Assembly: GCA_017858255.1 (NCBI GenBank)
Contig: JAFMBV010000011.1
Location: 1-64,000 of the forward strand
Length of the DNA stretch: 64,000 bases
Origin: Bacteriovoracaceae bacterium
Lineage (GTDB): Bacteria > Bdellovibrionota > Bacteriovoracia > Bacteriovoracales > Bacteriovoracaceae
Reading direction: 5' to 3'
Below the pieces are notes generated by a model that was not told the DNA's origin, did no database searches, and saw only the letters and a program-made list of their open reading frames with translations. This document shows positions 19,665 to 29,559 of the stretch, piece after piece. The position numbers were made by a program, and so were the translations under genes. Position 1 is the stretch's first letter. Each line of letters opens with the position of its first letter.

Positions 19665-20327
19665 ATGCTAGAAAATTTCAATATGAATTTTAATTTGAGA
19701 GTTTTTATTAATCCCAGTGAGGAGTCATGGGTTGAGTCTCCCGCAAAAGATGTGGTGAGAATCCCTTTTGAGAGAGAAGCTGCTGAATCTGGCCACACAA
19801 CTTCTCTTGTGCGCTATTTGCCTGGCACAAGTTTTAGAAAGCACTCACACCCTTTAGGAGAAGAGATTTTCGTTTTAGAAGGAATCTTTTCCGATGAAGA
19901 AGGTAATTATCCTGCAGGAACCTACATTCGCAATGCACCTGGTACAAGTCATGCGCCTTTTAGTAAAGAAGGCTGCCTACTTTTGGTAAAGTTGAACCAA
20001 TTCAATCCAATGGATGGCCTCAAGGTGCGAATAGATACTAAAAATGGAGATTGGCGCCAGGGTCATGGAAACTTAAAAGTATTTCCTCTTCACACCTACG
20101 GTACTGAAAACACGGCCTTGGTTAAGTGGCCGGCCCATGAGGTCTTTTTACCTCATACTCATTTTGGTGGAGAGGAGATCTTTGTCATTCAGGGAACCTT
20201 TATGGATGACCATGGAAATTACCCAATCCACAGTTGGCTTCGTAGCCCCCATATGTCACAGCACCATCCAAGAGTGGAAGACGAGACGATTATATTTGTA
20301 AAAACTGGTCATCTTATTAAAGAATGA
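19665..20327 (+). CDS. Double cupin protein, ChrR-cupin-like
   Basis: Start placed at the ATG at 19665, six bases after GGAGG; the longer frame from 19629 is not needed. The 220-residue protein has two cupin halves of about 100 residues. Each has a metal-binding pattern: GTSFRKHSHPLGEEIFVLEG with a later SHAP in the first, and HEVFLPHTHFGGEEIFVIQG with QHHP in the second. This is the layout of the ChrR-like cupin family (anti-sigma ChrR C-domain and dioxygenase-like proteins). A fused zinc-binding anti-sigma domain is absent. A metal-dependent enzyme or sensor in the cytoplasm; substrate unknown. Confidence 0.75.
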   Translation: MLENFNMNFNLRVFINPSEESWVESPAKDVVRIPFEREAAESGHTTSLVRYLPGTSFRKHSHPLGEEIFVLEGIFSDEEGNYPAGTYIRNAPGTSHAPFSKEGCLLLVKLNQFNPMDGLKVRIDTKNGDWRQGHGNLKVFPLHTYGTENTALVKWPAHEVFLPHTHFGGEEIFVIQGTFMDDHGNYPIHSWLRSPHMSQHHPRVEDETIIFVKTGHLIKE

Positions 20328-20328
20328 T

Positions 20329-20715
20329 TTAAATCGACCAAGCCTTGTAATAGAGAATGACCACACAAATCCAAGCTGCAAACCAAATAATTGAGCGGGC
20401 CGTAGGCTTATCCAAAATATACGCCATTCCATAAGCAAATCTGAGTGCTACGAACGATATGGCCAGCTGATCAACAAATACTTTAGGGACACCTGTGTAG
20501 AAGCAAGCAAGTACAGCTGCTGCAAAAGGAGCAAACGCTTCCCAGGAGTTATCATGTGCAGACTTGGCAAGAAATGGGCGGCCTTCCAACTTGTTTAAAT
20601 GGTAACGAGGTTGATGGTTATGACCTAGTTTAAATCCTCCCGTGAGTTTAGCGATACCGATAAAGATTACGGGGAGAATAGAAGCGATAAAAATACAAAA
20701 AATAGCGATATTCAT
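20329..20715 (-). CDS. MAPEG-family membrane protein
   Basis: 128 residues with four hydrophobic segments and the MAPEG-type loop between helices 1 and 2 (RYHLNKLEGRPFLAKSAHDNSWEAF shortened here to its RYHLNKLEGRPF core). MAPEG proteins include membrane glutathione transferases and many bacterial members of unknown activity. Convergent with the cupin gene, with one base between the stops. Confidence 0.7.
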   Translation of the reverse strand: MNIAIFCIFIASILPVIFIGIAKLTGGFKLGHNHQPRYHLNKLEGRPFLAKSAHDNSWEAFAPFAAAVLACFYTGVPKVFVDQLAISFVALRFAYGMAYILDKPTARSIIWFAAWICVVILYYKAWSI

Positions 20716-20868
20716 GTTTGAAAACCTTATTTAGGATGTTTATTATAATTTTTTATAACTCTTACATCATAGTATTCTTACTTACATTTAACGAGTTGAA
20801 TATATGTTCCCAAAAATAGACATGCTCTTAACTAATTTTACGGTTTGCTAATCTAAGGTATTACTGCT

Positions 20869-20885
20869 ATACCCCATAGGGGTAT
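20869..20885. promoter_or_regulatory. CsoR-type copper operator overlapping the cop promoter
   Basis: ATACCCCATAGGGGTAT: perfect 7-bp arms around ATA, matching the TACCC-n-GGGTA form of CsoR (DUF156) operators. A TTTGCT / CTATAC pair with a 17-base spacer could be the promoter, its -10 overlapping the palindrome. The ribosome-binding site GGAGG begins two bases downstream, so repressor binding would block transcription of the whole copper operon. No csoR gene is in the window. Confidence 0.7.
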
Positions 20886-20895
20886 GGAGGTATAT

Positions 20896-21111
20896 ATGAA
20901 AACAATGATATTTAAGGTTGAGGGCATCAAATGTGGTGGTTGTGCAGGCAAAATAAAAGGCGCCTTTGAGGGCTCTCAGGAAGTTAATTCAGTCGAAGTT
21001 TCTGTTGATGATAAGGAAGTCACTGTTATGGGAGAGAAGCTCTCCGGTATGGGGATAAAGAAATCAATTGAAGAGCTCGGTTTTGAAGTATTAAGTATGA
21101 AAAAGGCTTAA
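20896..21111 (+). CDS. copZ: Copper chaperone, HMA domain (CopZ-like)
   Basis: The ATG at 20884 is fused to the GGAGG site, so the ATG at 20896 is the start. 71 residues forming a single heavy-metal-associated domain. The metal-binding loop is GIKCGGCAGKI, i.e. the CxxC of the family, followed by the usual beta-alpha-beta order. It would carry Cu(I) in the cytoplasm and hand it to the CopA pump encoded 6 bases downstream. First gene of the copper operon. Confidence 0.88.
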   Translation: MKTMIFKVEGIKCGGCAGKIKGAFEGSQEVNSVEVSVDDKEVTVMGEKLSGMGIKKSIEELGFEVLSMKKA

Positions 21112-21116
21112 CTATA

Positions 21117-23315
21117 ATGGAGAAGATTGATTTAAAAATTGAAGGTATGAGTTGTGCTAGTTGTGCTTCGAGCATCGAGCGTGAAACGGCGAAGCTTCCT
21201 TTTATTCAATCCTCTCAGGTTAATTATGCCATGGAAACTGGCTCCTTCGTTTTAAAGGAAGGAATTGAGTCAAAAGCCTCTCTATTAAAAATAGAAGAGG
21301 TCATATCTGAATTAGGGTTTAAGGGTTTAGAGAAAACCCAAGAGAAGCCAGTTGATAATAAGGAAAAGGAAAAGGATAACTTTTATAAATTTGTTATATC
21401 CTTAATTCTTTCCCTCGCACTTTTTTCTTTGGCGATGTGGCCATTAATGGGCTGGCCCTCACAAAAAGTAAACTGGTACCTACAACTCTTAATTTGTGCA
21501 CCCATATACTTCTGGATTGGTTGGAAGTTTCAAGCATCTTTAATTCGCTTCCTAAAAACTGGTCATTCTAATATGAACACTTTGGTAGGGCTTGGAACAA
21601 CCGCTGCTTTTCTCTATAGTACTCTACTTACATTAGCGACAGAGAAGGCGATATCCTGGGGATTAGTGCCAACCGTTTATTTTGAGGCCGTAGGCTTCAT
21701 TATTTGTTTTATATATCTTGGTCAATACTTTGAAGATAAGGCAAAGAAGAAAACTAAAGAGGCACTGAATTCTCTTTTTAAGTTGACTGAAAAAAAGGCG
21801 CTGTTAATCAAAGATGATGGTGTTGTAGAGGTAGCCGTCAGTCTGCTTCAGGTTGGCGATATTATTCGTGTCAAAAGTGGGGCAAGTTTTCCCGTAGATG
21901 GAACTGTTATCAAAGGTATGTCTTCTGTTGATGAGTCAATGGTAACAGGTGAATCGATTCCAGTATTGAAGCAATTGGGTGACCAAGTTATAGCAGGCAC
22001 CATAAATGGTGGCAGCCCAATTGATTTTAAAGCAAAGAAAGTTGGGAGTAATACTTTCTTGTCCCAGATTATCCATTACGTTGAGGAAGCACAAAATTCA
22101 AAGCCAGAAATACAGAAATACGCAGACCGCATAAGCGCTGTCTTTGTTCCTTCTGTCATTGTGATTGCTCTGCTTACATTTTTAGCCTGGTTTTTCATGG
22201 GGCCTGAGCCTGTATGGGGAACAAGTGTTAGTAATTTAATTGCGGTATTGGTTATCGCTTGTCCTTGTGCTCTTGGGCTCGCGACTCCTACTGCTGTTGT
22301 TGTGGCAACTGGCAATGCTTCTCTAAAAGGTATTCTTATAAGCGGTGGGGAAGTTCTCGAAAAAGCGAATAATATAGATGTCATTGTTTTTGATAAAACA
22401 GGGACTGTAACCGTAGGAAAGCCTTCTGTTATTGAAGAGGTTTACGATACTTCTATAATTCGTAATGACCTACTAAGAGCAGTGGCCTCTATTGAACAAT
22501 TTTCTGAACACCCTCTATCTAAAGCCGTTGTACATTTGGCCGAAAAAGAATCACTTGTATTAGATGAACCCGATCTCTTTGAGACAGTTAAGGGCAAAGG
22601 TATTAAGGCCGAATTTGAAGAAAATGAATTTCTATTGGGTAATGAAAATCTTCTCACTGATAACAATATTGAATTGAATAAGAGTCTCGCAATCATAGAA
22701 GTGGGGTCTTTAATATATGTAGCAAAAGAGGGCAAACATGTCGCAACTTTGGTTATCGGCGACGATATAAAAGAAGAATCTCTTGCGACAATAAATGAAA
22801 TGCGAGAAAGAGGCATTACCACCTGGATGATTACTGGTGATAATCAAAGTGTTGCAGATCATGTGGGGAAAAAGTTAGGCATTGACCATGTTTTGGCCCA
22901 TGCACTGCCTGTTACTAAGGCCGAAAAGATAAAAGAATTTCAGTCCCAGGGACTAAGGGTCGCGATGGTAGGCGATGGGGTTAATGATGCTCCGGCTTTA
23001 GCTCAGGCTGATTTATCTATGGCCATGGGCACTGGTACAGATGTCGCTATGAGTACAGCTGATGTAACTCTCGTTCATGGAGATTTAAAGAGAGCTTTGG
23101 ATTTTTTACGTCTTGGTGAAGGGACCATGACAATCATCAAACAAAACCTCTTCCTCTCCCTTGTTTATAATAGCGTTCTCATCCCTATCGCTGCGGGACT
23201 TTTAGTGCCTTTTGGTGGGCCAATGATGCCACCTGTTTTAGCAAGTATCGCCATGGCATTAAGCTCGGTTTCAGTGGTTTCAAATAGCTTGAGAATCAAA
23301 AATATTCGACTTTAA
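21117..23315 (+). CDS. copA: Copper-exporting P1B-type ATPase CopA
   Basis: 732 residues. One N-terminal HMA domain (GMSCASC, Cys13 and Cys16), then eight expected membrane segments. The ion-binding CPC motif is at 382-384 in the P1B-1 context ACPCALGLATP; the phosphorylation site is DKTGT (Asp426), and the hinge GDGVNDAPALAQAD is near residue 620. The TGES phosphatase motif is present. It exports Cu(I) to the periplasm using ATP. It has one HMA domain rather than two, complemented by the separate CopZ. Confidence 0.95.
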   Translation: MEKIDLKIEGMSCASCASSIERETAKLPFIQSSQVNYAMETGSFVLKEGIESKASLLKIEEVISELGFKGLEKTQEKPVDNKEKEKDNFYKFVISLILSLALFSLAMWPLMGWPSQKVNWYLQLLICAPIYFWIGWKFQASLIRFLKTGHSNMNTLVGLGTTAAFLYSTLLTLATEKAISWGLVPTVYFEAVGFIICFIYLGQYFEDKAKKKTKEALNSLFKLTEKKALLIKDDGVVEVAVSLLQVGDIIRVKSGASFPVDGTVIKGMSSVDESMVTGESIPVLKQLGDQVIAGTINGGSPIDFKAKKVGSNTFLSQIIHYVEEAQNSKPEIQKYADRISAVFVPSVIVIALLTFLAWFFMGPEPVWGTSVSNLIAVLVIACPCALGLATPTAVVVATGNASLKGILISGGEVLEKANNIDVIVFDKTGTVTVGKPSVIEEVYDTSIIRNDLLRAVASIEQFSEHPLSKAVVHLAEKESLVLDEPDLFETVKGKGIKAEFEENEFLLGNENLLTDNNIELNKSLAIIEVGSLIYVAKEGKHVATLVIGDDIKEESLATINEMRERGITTWMITGDNQSVADHVGKKLGIDHVLAHALPVTKAEKIKEFQSQGLRVAMVGDGVNDAPALAQADLSMAMGTGTDVAMSTADVTLVHGDLKRALDFLRLGEGTMTIIKQNLFLSLVYNSVLIPIAAGLLVPFGGPMMPPVLASIAMALSSVSVVSNSLRIKNIRL

Positions 23316-23380
23316 TGTCACAAAAGCCAACCCTTTAACGTATATTTTCAAAATATCTTTAAATTAGTAAGGATTGGTCC

Positions 23381-24601
23381 ATGCTTTCAACTAAGTATTT
23401 GATTTTATTGCTATCTCTGTTGCTACCTTTTGTAGCGCCATTCGCTAAAACATCGTTTAAAGATGCAGCCGATATACTCTCAGGCCATTCTTCCGTCGTA
23501 GCTATTGAAAGGAATTCTCAGGGTCTCAAAGAAAGGGGCGAGGTTGAGGGATCTTGGGGAGATCCTCAGGTAAGTGTCGCCTTTAAAAACTTTCCCCGAG
23601 ATACACTGGCCAGTGATGAAACACCAATGACGGGAATAGAGTTTGGTGTGGCCCAGAAAATAGCTTTAACCCCCAAGTACGCTCGTAAGCAAAAGTCCTG
23701 GGATAGTTTTGGGGATGCAGAGGCCTTCGCAGCTAAGGATCATTATCGAGTACTATTGAAGAACTTTTGGCAAATCTTAATTACAGAAAAACTGATAAGA
23801 GAAAAAAGAAAAGTATTTAAAGAAAATCTAAATTCAATAAGTAAAATCTTAAAAACATCAAAGAGGCTTTATGCAAATGGACGAGGCTCTCAGCAGGCGG
23901 TCCTCGATATTCAAATTCGTAAGACAGAAATTGAAAGTGGACTTCAGTCCTTAGGTTTTGAAAGGTCCCAAGTCAAAGATCAATTGTCTTATTTATTGGG
24001 AGAAAAAGCACCCAGCTTTGATTATAGCTCCACTCCTTGGAAGAAGCTTCTTTCATTAAATACTAAAGGTGAAGATTTTAAAGAAAAAAGTTTAAAGGCA
24101 AAGGTACAGGCGAAGAATTATCAGCATCAGGCGATGCAGTTAAATATGGTTCCTGACATCCAAGTGAAACTTGGTTATACAAAACGATCGAACATTGATG
24201 GTCGCGGAGACTTTGTTTCTGCCATGATTAGCCTTCCTCTACCATTTTCTCAAACAAAGTATGCGGGTAAGGCCCAGGCTTACTACGAAAAAGAGTCAAT
24301 GCAAAAGTCATTGGTAAATTATCAACGTTTTAAAGAAAATGAACTGAGCGTCTTAAGTACTCAAATAGCCCGTATTCAAAACGAATTAGAAATCCTTAAT
24401 CAAAAGACACTACGGTTTGCAGAAAACTCTCAAAAGATAACCTATAAATCTTATGCTCTCGGAAACTCAAGCTATAATGACCTGCTTCAAAGTGATCTCA
24501 AACTTCAAGAATTATATTTAAAAAGAATTAATTTTCAATCGTCCTTAGAAAAGGCCTACCTTTCTCTTAAATTTTTAAAAGGTGAGAAATTATATGAATA
24601 A
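23381..24601 (+). CDS. TolC/CusC-like outer-membrane efflux protein
   Basis: 406 residues with a signal peptide (cleavage near PFAKT) and long helical repeats typical of the outer-membrane efflux family: two halves with Gln/Lys/Glu-rich coiled coil and the YALGNSSYNDLLQSDLKLQEL segment near the C-terminus. It forms the exit duct for the CusBA pump encoded directly downstream. Its last 8 bases overlap the start of the adaptor gene. No lipobox, unlike E. coli CusC. Confidence 0.82.
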   Translation: MLSTKYLILLLSLLLPFVAPFAKTSFKDAADILSGHSSVVAIERNSQGLKERGEVEGSWGDPQVSVAFKNFPRDTLASDETPMTGIEFGVAQKIALTPKYARKQKSWDSFGDAEAFAAKDHYRVLLKNFWQILITEKLIREKRKVFKENLNSISKILKTSKRLYANGRGSQQAVLDIQIRKTEIESGLQSLGFERSQVKDQLSYLLGEKAPSFDYSSTPWKKLLSLNTKGEDFKEKSLKAKVQAKNYQHQAMQLNMVPDIQVKLGYTKRSNIDGRGDFVSAMISLPLPFSQTKYAGKAQAYYEKESMQKSLVNYQRFKENELSVLSTQIARIQNELEILNQKTLRFAENSQKITYKSYALGNSSYNDLLQSDLKLQELYLKRINFQSSLEKAYLSLKFLKGEKLYE

Positions 24602-25958
24602 ATATTTAATCATCCTTCTCTTTATTTCTATAGGTTTTGTGAGTTGCCAGGAAAAAGAAAAAACTTCCACTAGTCACGAACATAATGAAAGTTATTATAC
24701 CTGTGCGATGCACCCTGAAATAAAAGAGGATAAGCCAGGTAAATGCCCAATCTGCCACATGAACTTAACAAAAGTGACGGTTTCTAATGAAACAAAAAAA
24801 GCCCCTGTTGAAGAGTCAGAAGGCCAAACGAAAATGTGGCGCTGTAAAGAATTTCCTGAGGTCACAAGTATGAAAGAAGAGGTTTGCCCACTAGATGGCA
24901 CGCCGATGATACTCGCTGGTGGTGGAGACCATCAGGCAGCGGAAAAGGCCATCGCTCAAGTGATGTTAAGAAAGTCACAACTCATTCACTTTAGACCTCA
25001 GCTTTATCCGGTTACAACGATGCAAATGAAAAAGGAAGTGCGGCTGTTAGGTAATGTGCTTCAATCAGAAGATAAGGAGAGTTCTATTCCTGCCCGTATT
25101 CAAGGCCGAGTGGAGAAGGTATTTGTTAAATCCACAGGTAGTTTTATTAAAGAGGGGGATTTAGTCTTAGAGTATTACAGCCCTCGTCTAATTTCTGCAG
25201 GGGAAGAGTACCTAGTGAATCTTTCAAGTTATAAGAAAAATAAGAGTAGCGATTTTAAGGATCTTTTAAAACAAAGTCGGGACAGACTTCTCTTATGGGG
25301 CATAAAGAAGGATCAGTTACAACAATGGGCGAAGGAAAAGAAAATCCCTAAGAGTATCCCAATCTATTCACAAGCTACGGGGATCGTTCGGAAAAGACAT
25401 GCTATTTCTGGAAAGTATTTCAAAGAGGGGCAAAACTTTTTTGAACTATCAAATTTGAGCGATGTTTGGGTTGAGATGGATGTCTATGAACAAGATGCTG
25501 CTCTAGTAAATTTGGGACAAGAAGTTAAATTGAAATTTTCGGCACTACCTGGAACAGAACTTCAGAGTGAGGTCGACTTTGTGGCACCAGTACTAGATCC
25601 CCAATCACGCACCCTAAAGGTAAGGGCGACTGTTAAAAATAAGAATGGTTTGCTAAAGCCTGGGATGATCGCGGATGCTTCTTTAAGTGTCTTGATAAAA
25701 GGAGAGCCTCTCGTTGTGCCTAGATCTGCCATTATCGATACAGGAAAGAGAAAGGTCGTTTGGCTTAAAAAATCGACTCAGCTTTATCATGCTCATATAG
25801 TAAAAACAGGTTTTGAATCCTCTGGTTATGTTGAGATTCGCAGCGGCCTTAATGAAGGCGATGAGGTTGTTCTTGATGGGAACTTCCTTCTCGATGCTCA
25901 GGCCCAACTATTTGGTGGATATGAGTCTATGACTTCAAAAAGCGCGCATCAGCACTAA
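24594..25958 (+). CDS. cusB: CusB-like periplasmic adaptor with N-terminal heavy-metal-binding domains
   Basis: Start at the ATG 24594 (the upstream frame start at 24582 lies within the previous gene). Lipoprotein-type signal with Cys20 (GFVSC). Two metal-binding modules follow: YTCAMHPEI-KPGKCPICHMNL near residue 35-60, and a variant WRCKEFPEV-VCPLDGTPM near 80-105. After that comes the membrane-fusion architecture: barrel-sandwich, hairpin (about residues 200-240) and beta-barrel. The C-terminus is His-containing (SAHQH). It links the RND pump to the outer-membrane duct and probably passes on Cu(I)/Ag(I). Confidence 0.88.
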   Translation: MNKYLIILLFISIGFVSCQEKEKTSTSHEHNESYYTCAMHPEIKEDKPGKCPICHMNLTKVTVSNETKKAPVEESEGQTKMWRCKEFPEVTSMKEEVCPLDGTPMILAGGGDHQAAEKAIAQVMLRKSQLIHFRPQLYPVTTMQMKKEVRLLGNVLQSEDKESSIPARIQGRVEKVFVKSTGSFIKEGDLVLEYYSPRLISAGEEYLVNLSSYKKNKSSDFKDLLKQSRDRLLLWGIKKDQLQQWAKEKKIPKSIPIYSQATGIVRKRHAISGKYFKEGQNFFELSNLSDVWVEMDVYEQDAALVNLGQEVKLKFSALPGTELQSEVDFVAPVLDPQSRTLKVRATVKNKNGLLKPGMIADASLSVLIKGEPLVVPRSAIIDTGKRKVVWLKKSTQLYHAHIVKTGFESSGYVEIRSGLNEGDEVVLDGNFLLDAQAQLFGGYESMTSKSAHQH

Positions 25959-25972
25959 TAGGGGAGAGTAAT

Positions 25973-28900
25973 ATGTTAGAAAATCTTCTTGAGAAGTGCA
26001 TTCAAAAAAGAGTTTGGGTCGTAGGATTTTTCTCCTTAGTAGCATTAGCTAGTATTTATTCGCTGCAAACACTTAAAGTGGATGCTATTCCTGATATTGG
26101 TGAAAACCAGCAAATTGTTTTTACGAACTGGCCTGGACGATCTCCGAAGGATGTCGAAGAACAAGTGACCTACCCTTTAAGTGTTCAGATGCAGGGGCTA
26201 CCAGGAGTTAAGTCTATCCGAGGAATGTCCGGTTTTGGGTTTTCCTCTCTTTATATAATTTTTGACGACAAGGTCGATTACTACTGGAGTCGCTCAAGAG
26301 TTTTAGAAAAAATCTCTATACTAGAAGGTCTACCGAGCGATGCACAGCCTCGCCTTGGGCCCGATGCTACTGGGCTTGGGCAAGTTTATTGGTATACCTT
26401 AGAAAACAAGCCTGGTGCAGAAAAACGTCTTTCCTTAGGAGATTTACGATCCCTACAGGATTACTATGTTCGCTATCAGCTACAAAGTATTCAGGGGGTA
26501 AGCGAAGTCTCAAGTGTGGGTGGGTTTGTTAAAGAATATCAAATTGATATGGACCCCAGAAAAATCTTTGCTTACAACATTCATTTCTCTGCAGTGATTA
26601 AGGCGATACAAGTTTCCAATATTGATGTGGGCGCTGAGGTTATAGAAGAGGGCAGTCGCGAATATGTTGTTCGAGGAAAAGGATTTTTCAAAAGTATTGA
26701 AGATATTGAAAATGTTGTAGTTGCTATAAAAAATAAAACACCCATTCGAGTAAAGGATTTGGCCACGGTTAAGGTTGGGCCGGCGTTCCGGAGAGGAGCA
26801 CTAGATAAAAATGGTGAAGAGGCCGTTGGTGGTGTTGTAACCATGCGTTTTGGGGAGAACCCAAAGGAAGTGATAGAGCGTGTAAAAGAACACTTAGAAG
26901 TCATTAAAAAGGGACTTCCTGAAGGTGTTGTCATTAAACCATTTTATGATCGAACTGAAGTGATTGAAAAAAGTTTATCAACAGTTAAGACGGCGTTGCT
27001 AGAAGAGATTCTCATTACAATCGTCGTTATCGGTCTCTTTCTTCTTCATTTTCAATCTAGCTTTCTCGTTTCGCTAACTCTACCTCTTGGCGTTGGTATA
27101 AGTTTTATCTTGATGAAGATAATTGGTATTGAATCTAATGTTATGAGTTTGGCAGGCCTTGTTATTGCCATCGGTTCCATGGTTGATATGGGGATCATAA
27201 TGGTGGAGGCCATTTATAGTAGTATTTTAGATGATGATTCTTCTAATCCTCCAGATCGATTAGGTGCGATTACCAAAGGCGCCCGTTCTGTCGCTCCCGC
27301 TATTCTTACAGCAGTCTCTACTACGATCATCACATTCTTACCGGTGTTTGGTTTGCAGGGAAGTGAAGGAAAACTCTTTCATCCCTTGGCCTGGTCAAAG
27401 ACTCTTGCCATGGGGGGGGCAGTTGTTGTCGCCATCTTTTTGATTCCCGCCCTGTCAGTCTTTCTTCTGCGTGGAAAACTACCCACCATAGAAAAAAATA
27501 AATCTAGTCTCCTCCTACAACATTTCTACCAAAAGATTCTAAGAAAAGTTCTTAATCAAGGCAGAGTACTACTAGTAATTCCCTTTCTCATTATCGTAAT
27601 GGGGATATTTAGTTTATCGCGTCTGGGGAGTGAATTCATGCCCTCTTTAAATGAAGGCGATATTCTTTATATGCCAGTAACAACTCCTGATGTGAGTATG
27701 ACAAAGGCGCGCGAGTTATTGAGTTATACTGATTCAGTGATTAAAGAGCATCCTCTCGTGGAAATGGTTGTTGGTAAGTTGGGGCGAGTTGATAGTGCCT
27801 TGGATCCCGCACCTATTGCCATGTTTGAAACTGTTATTCGCTTGGTTCCACAGAAGAATTGGCCAAGAGGAGTAGATATCTATGACATCATGGATGATCT
27901 GGATCAAAGACTTCAAATTCCTGGGCTGGTTAATTCTTGGGATTTTCCAATTCAAACAAGAATTGGAATGATCTCCACAGGCATCAAGACTCAGGTTGGG
28001 CTAAAAATTTTTGGAGATGATCCAGAGACCCTTGAGTCTCTTGCGTCGAAGGCCGGAGAAATTATAAAAACCATCCCTGGCTCTAAGAATGTCTATAGTG
28101 AGAAAATTACGGGTAAACCTTATATTGAGTTTCAGATCGATCGGGTGGCAGCCTCACGCTATGGTATCAATACAGGAGACATAAATAAAATTCTTCGAAC
28201 TGCTGTAGGCGGAATGACTATTGGACAGTTCTTTGAAGGAAGAGAGCGTTATCCCATTCGTGTACGCTATAAGAAAGAATTTCGTGATCGAATTGATCAG
28301 CTAAAAAAGGTATTGGTGCCAAGTCCTCTTGGCCATCATATTCCCTTACAACAATTGGCAAATATTAAGGTTGTAACGGGACCAGCAGTCTTAAACTCAG
28401 AGGCCGGTAAGTTACGTTTTTCTGTTCTCTTTAATGGGGATGGGAGTGATATTATATGCCTCGTTAACAAGGCAAAAACAAAGATCGAAAGTGAACTTGA
28501 ACTCCCAAAGGGATATACGCTTACTTGGGAAGGGCAGTTTAAGAATCAAAAGAGGGCCCAAAAGCGCCTCCTCTTTCTAATTCCTTTAGCTCTCTTGATC
28601 AATATCTGTCTTATGCGATGGGGATTAAAATCTTGGTTTGCTTCTTTTATGGTATTTAGTGCCATTCCACTCTCTTTGAGTGGTGGTCTTATGACCTTGT
28701 GGATATTTAATATTGATACTTCTGTAGCTGTTTGGGTTGGCTTTATTGCCTTATTTGGAATTGCTGTTGATGATGGTGTGGTGATGATGACCAACCTTCA
28801 AAGTCTAGAACTAACTAAGATGAAAAGCTTAATAGAATTTAAGGAAGCGGTTATTGAGGCCGCGGTCAAAAGAATACGACCTTTAGTTATGACGACAGTT

Positions 28901-29074
28901 ACGACACTCTTGGCCCTTGTACCTGTTTTATGGGCAACATCGATTGGTAGCGAAGTGATTCAGCCGATGGCCTTACCAATATTGGGAGGCATGATATTTG
29001 AACTTATGAGCTTATTATTATTACCTTTTCTCTTTTTAAATCATTATAAGAAACAAATTAAGGAGGAAGCATGA
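25973..29074 (+). CDS. cusA: CusA-type heavy-metal RND efflux pump
   Basis: 1033 residues with the RND layout: TM1, first periplasmic loop, TM2-6, second loop, TM8-12. HME-RND signatures include VDAIPDIGENQ near the N-terminus, PAPIAMFETVIRL and WDFPIQTRIGMISTGI in the second periplasmic loop, where the metal-binding methionines of CusA lie, and GIAVDDGVVMM in the membrane part. It pumps Cu(I)/Ag(I) out of the cell with the proton gradient, together with the two preceding gene products. Overlaps the next gene by 4 bases. Confidence 0.93.
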   Translation: MLENLLEKCIQKRVWVVGFFSLVALASIYSLQTLKVDAIPDIGENQQIVFTNWPGRSPKDVEEQVTYPLSVQMQGLPGVKSIRGMSGFGFSSLYIIFDDKVDYYWSRSRVLEKISILEGLPSDAQPRLGPDATGLGQVYWYTLENKPGAEKRLSLGDLRSLQDYYVRYQLQSIQGVSEVSSVGGFVKEYQIDMDPRKIFAYNIHFSAVIKAIQVSNIDVGAEVIEEGSREYVVRGKGFFKSIEDIENVVVAIKNKTPIRVKDLATVKVGPAFRRGALDKNGEEAVGGVVTMRFGENPKEVIERVKEHLEVIKKGLPEGVVIKPFYDRTEVIEKSLSTVKTALLEEILITIVVIGLFLLHFQSSFLVSLTLPLGVGISFILMKIIGIESNVMSLAGLVIAIGSMVDMGIIMVEAIYSSILDDDSSNPPDRLGAITKGARSVAPAILTAVSTTIITFLPVFGLQGSEGKLFHPLAWSKTLAMGGAVVVAIFLIPALSVFLLRGKLPTIEKNKSSLLLQHFYQKILRKVLNQGRVLLVIPFLIIVMGIFSLSRLGSEFMPSLNEGDILYMPVTTPDVSMTKARELLSYTDSVIKEHPLVEMVVGKLGRVDSALDPAPIAMFETVIRLVPQKNWPRGVDIYDIMDDLDQRLQIPGLVNSWDFPIQTRIGMISTGIKTQVGLKIFGDDPETLESLASKAGEIIKTIPGSKNVYSEKITGKPYIEFQIDRVAASRYGINTGDINKILRTAVGGMTIGQFFEGRERYPIRVRYKKEFRDRIDQLKKVLVPSPLGHHIPLQQLANIKVVTGPAVLNSEAGKLRFSVLFNGDGSDIICLVNKAKTKIESELELPKGYTLTWEGQFKNQKRAQKRLLFLIPLALLINICLMRWGLKSWFASFMVFSAIPLSLSGGLMTLWIFNIDTSVAVWVGFIALFGIAVDDGVVMMTNLQSLELTKMKSLIEFKEAVIEAAVKRIRPLVMTTVTTLLALVPVLWATSIGSEVIQPMALPILGGMIFELMSLLLLPFLFLNHYKKQIKEEA

Positions 29075-29559
29075 AAAATCTAATGTTTTTATTTTTAAAT
29101 TTTGTATTACTTTCTAATATTAGTTTTGCAGGAGAACGAAAGAAATTAACAGAAGAAACAAAGAGTAAGTTGATTACTGTCTTAGATTCAAATGAGTCTC
29201 TTCATGCTGCTTTTTTTAAATATGAAGGCAAAAATGTTGAAAAGGCAGCTCAAAGTCTAAAAACAAAAATGAAAGCGATTGAAAATGCTGAAATCAAGAA
29301 ACTTCTCAAATTTTCCATTGGTAAGTTGGATGAACTTAAAAGCGATACTGAGCGTGAGACCAATAATCAAAATTATCACTTGGTTTCTATGGCCTTAATA
29401 CATTTAGTAAACACCTATGATCTTGGTGACGCCTATAATGCCTACTCGTGTCCTATGGTGAAGAAGAAATGGGTGCAAAACTCTAAGAAAATGGCCCGAG
29501 TTCATAACCCCTATGCCCCAGGTATGCCGCATTGTGGGACTCAAGATTCTGAACATTAG
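29071..29559 (+). CDS. Secreted DUF3347 protein, probable periplasmic copper binder
   Basis: 162 residues; signal peptide ending in SFAG, AGGAGG site in the end of cusA. The four-helix body ends in the DUF3347 signature: YSCPMVKKKWVQNS then NPYAPGMPHCGTQ, with Cys, Met and His residues suited to copper. It occupies the place CusF has in E. coli operons and could be the metallochaperone of this pump (inference). Last gene of the copper operon. Confidence 0.8.
   Translation: MKNLMFLFLNFVLLSNISFAGERKKLTEETKSKLITVLDSNESLHAAFFKYEGKNVEKAAQSLKTKMKAIENAEIKKLLKFSIGKLDELKSDTERETNNQNYHLVSMALIHLVNTYDLGDAYNAYSCPMVKKKWVQNSKKMARVHNPYAPGMPHCGTQDSEH

Noticed and set aside
22076-22822. Antisense open frames inside copA (and similar ones inside cusA, the RND gene and TIGR03545)
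   Set aside because: The plus- or minus-strand genes over them carry full family motifs; the antisense translations are low-complexity Ser/Leu-rich shadows.
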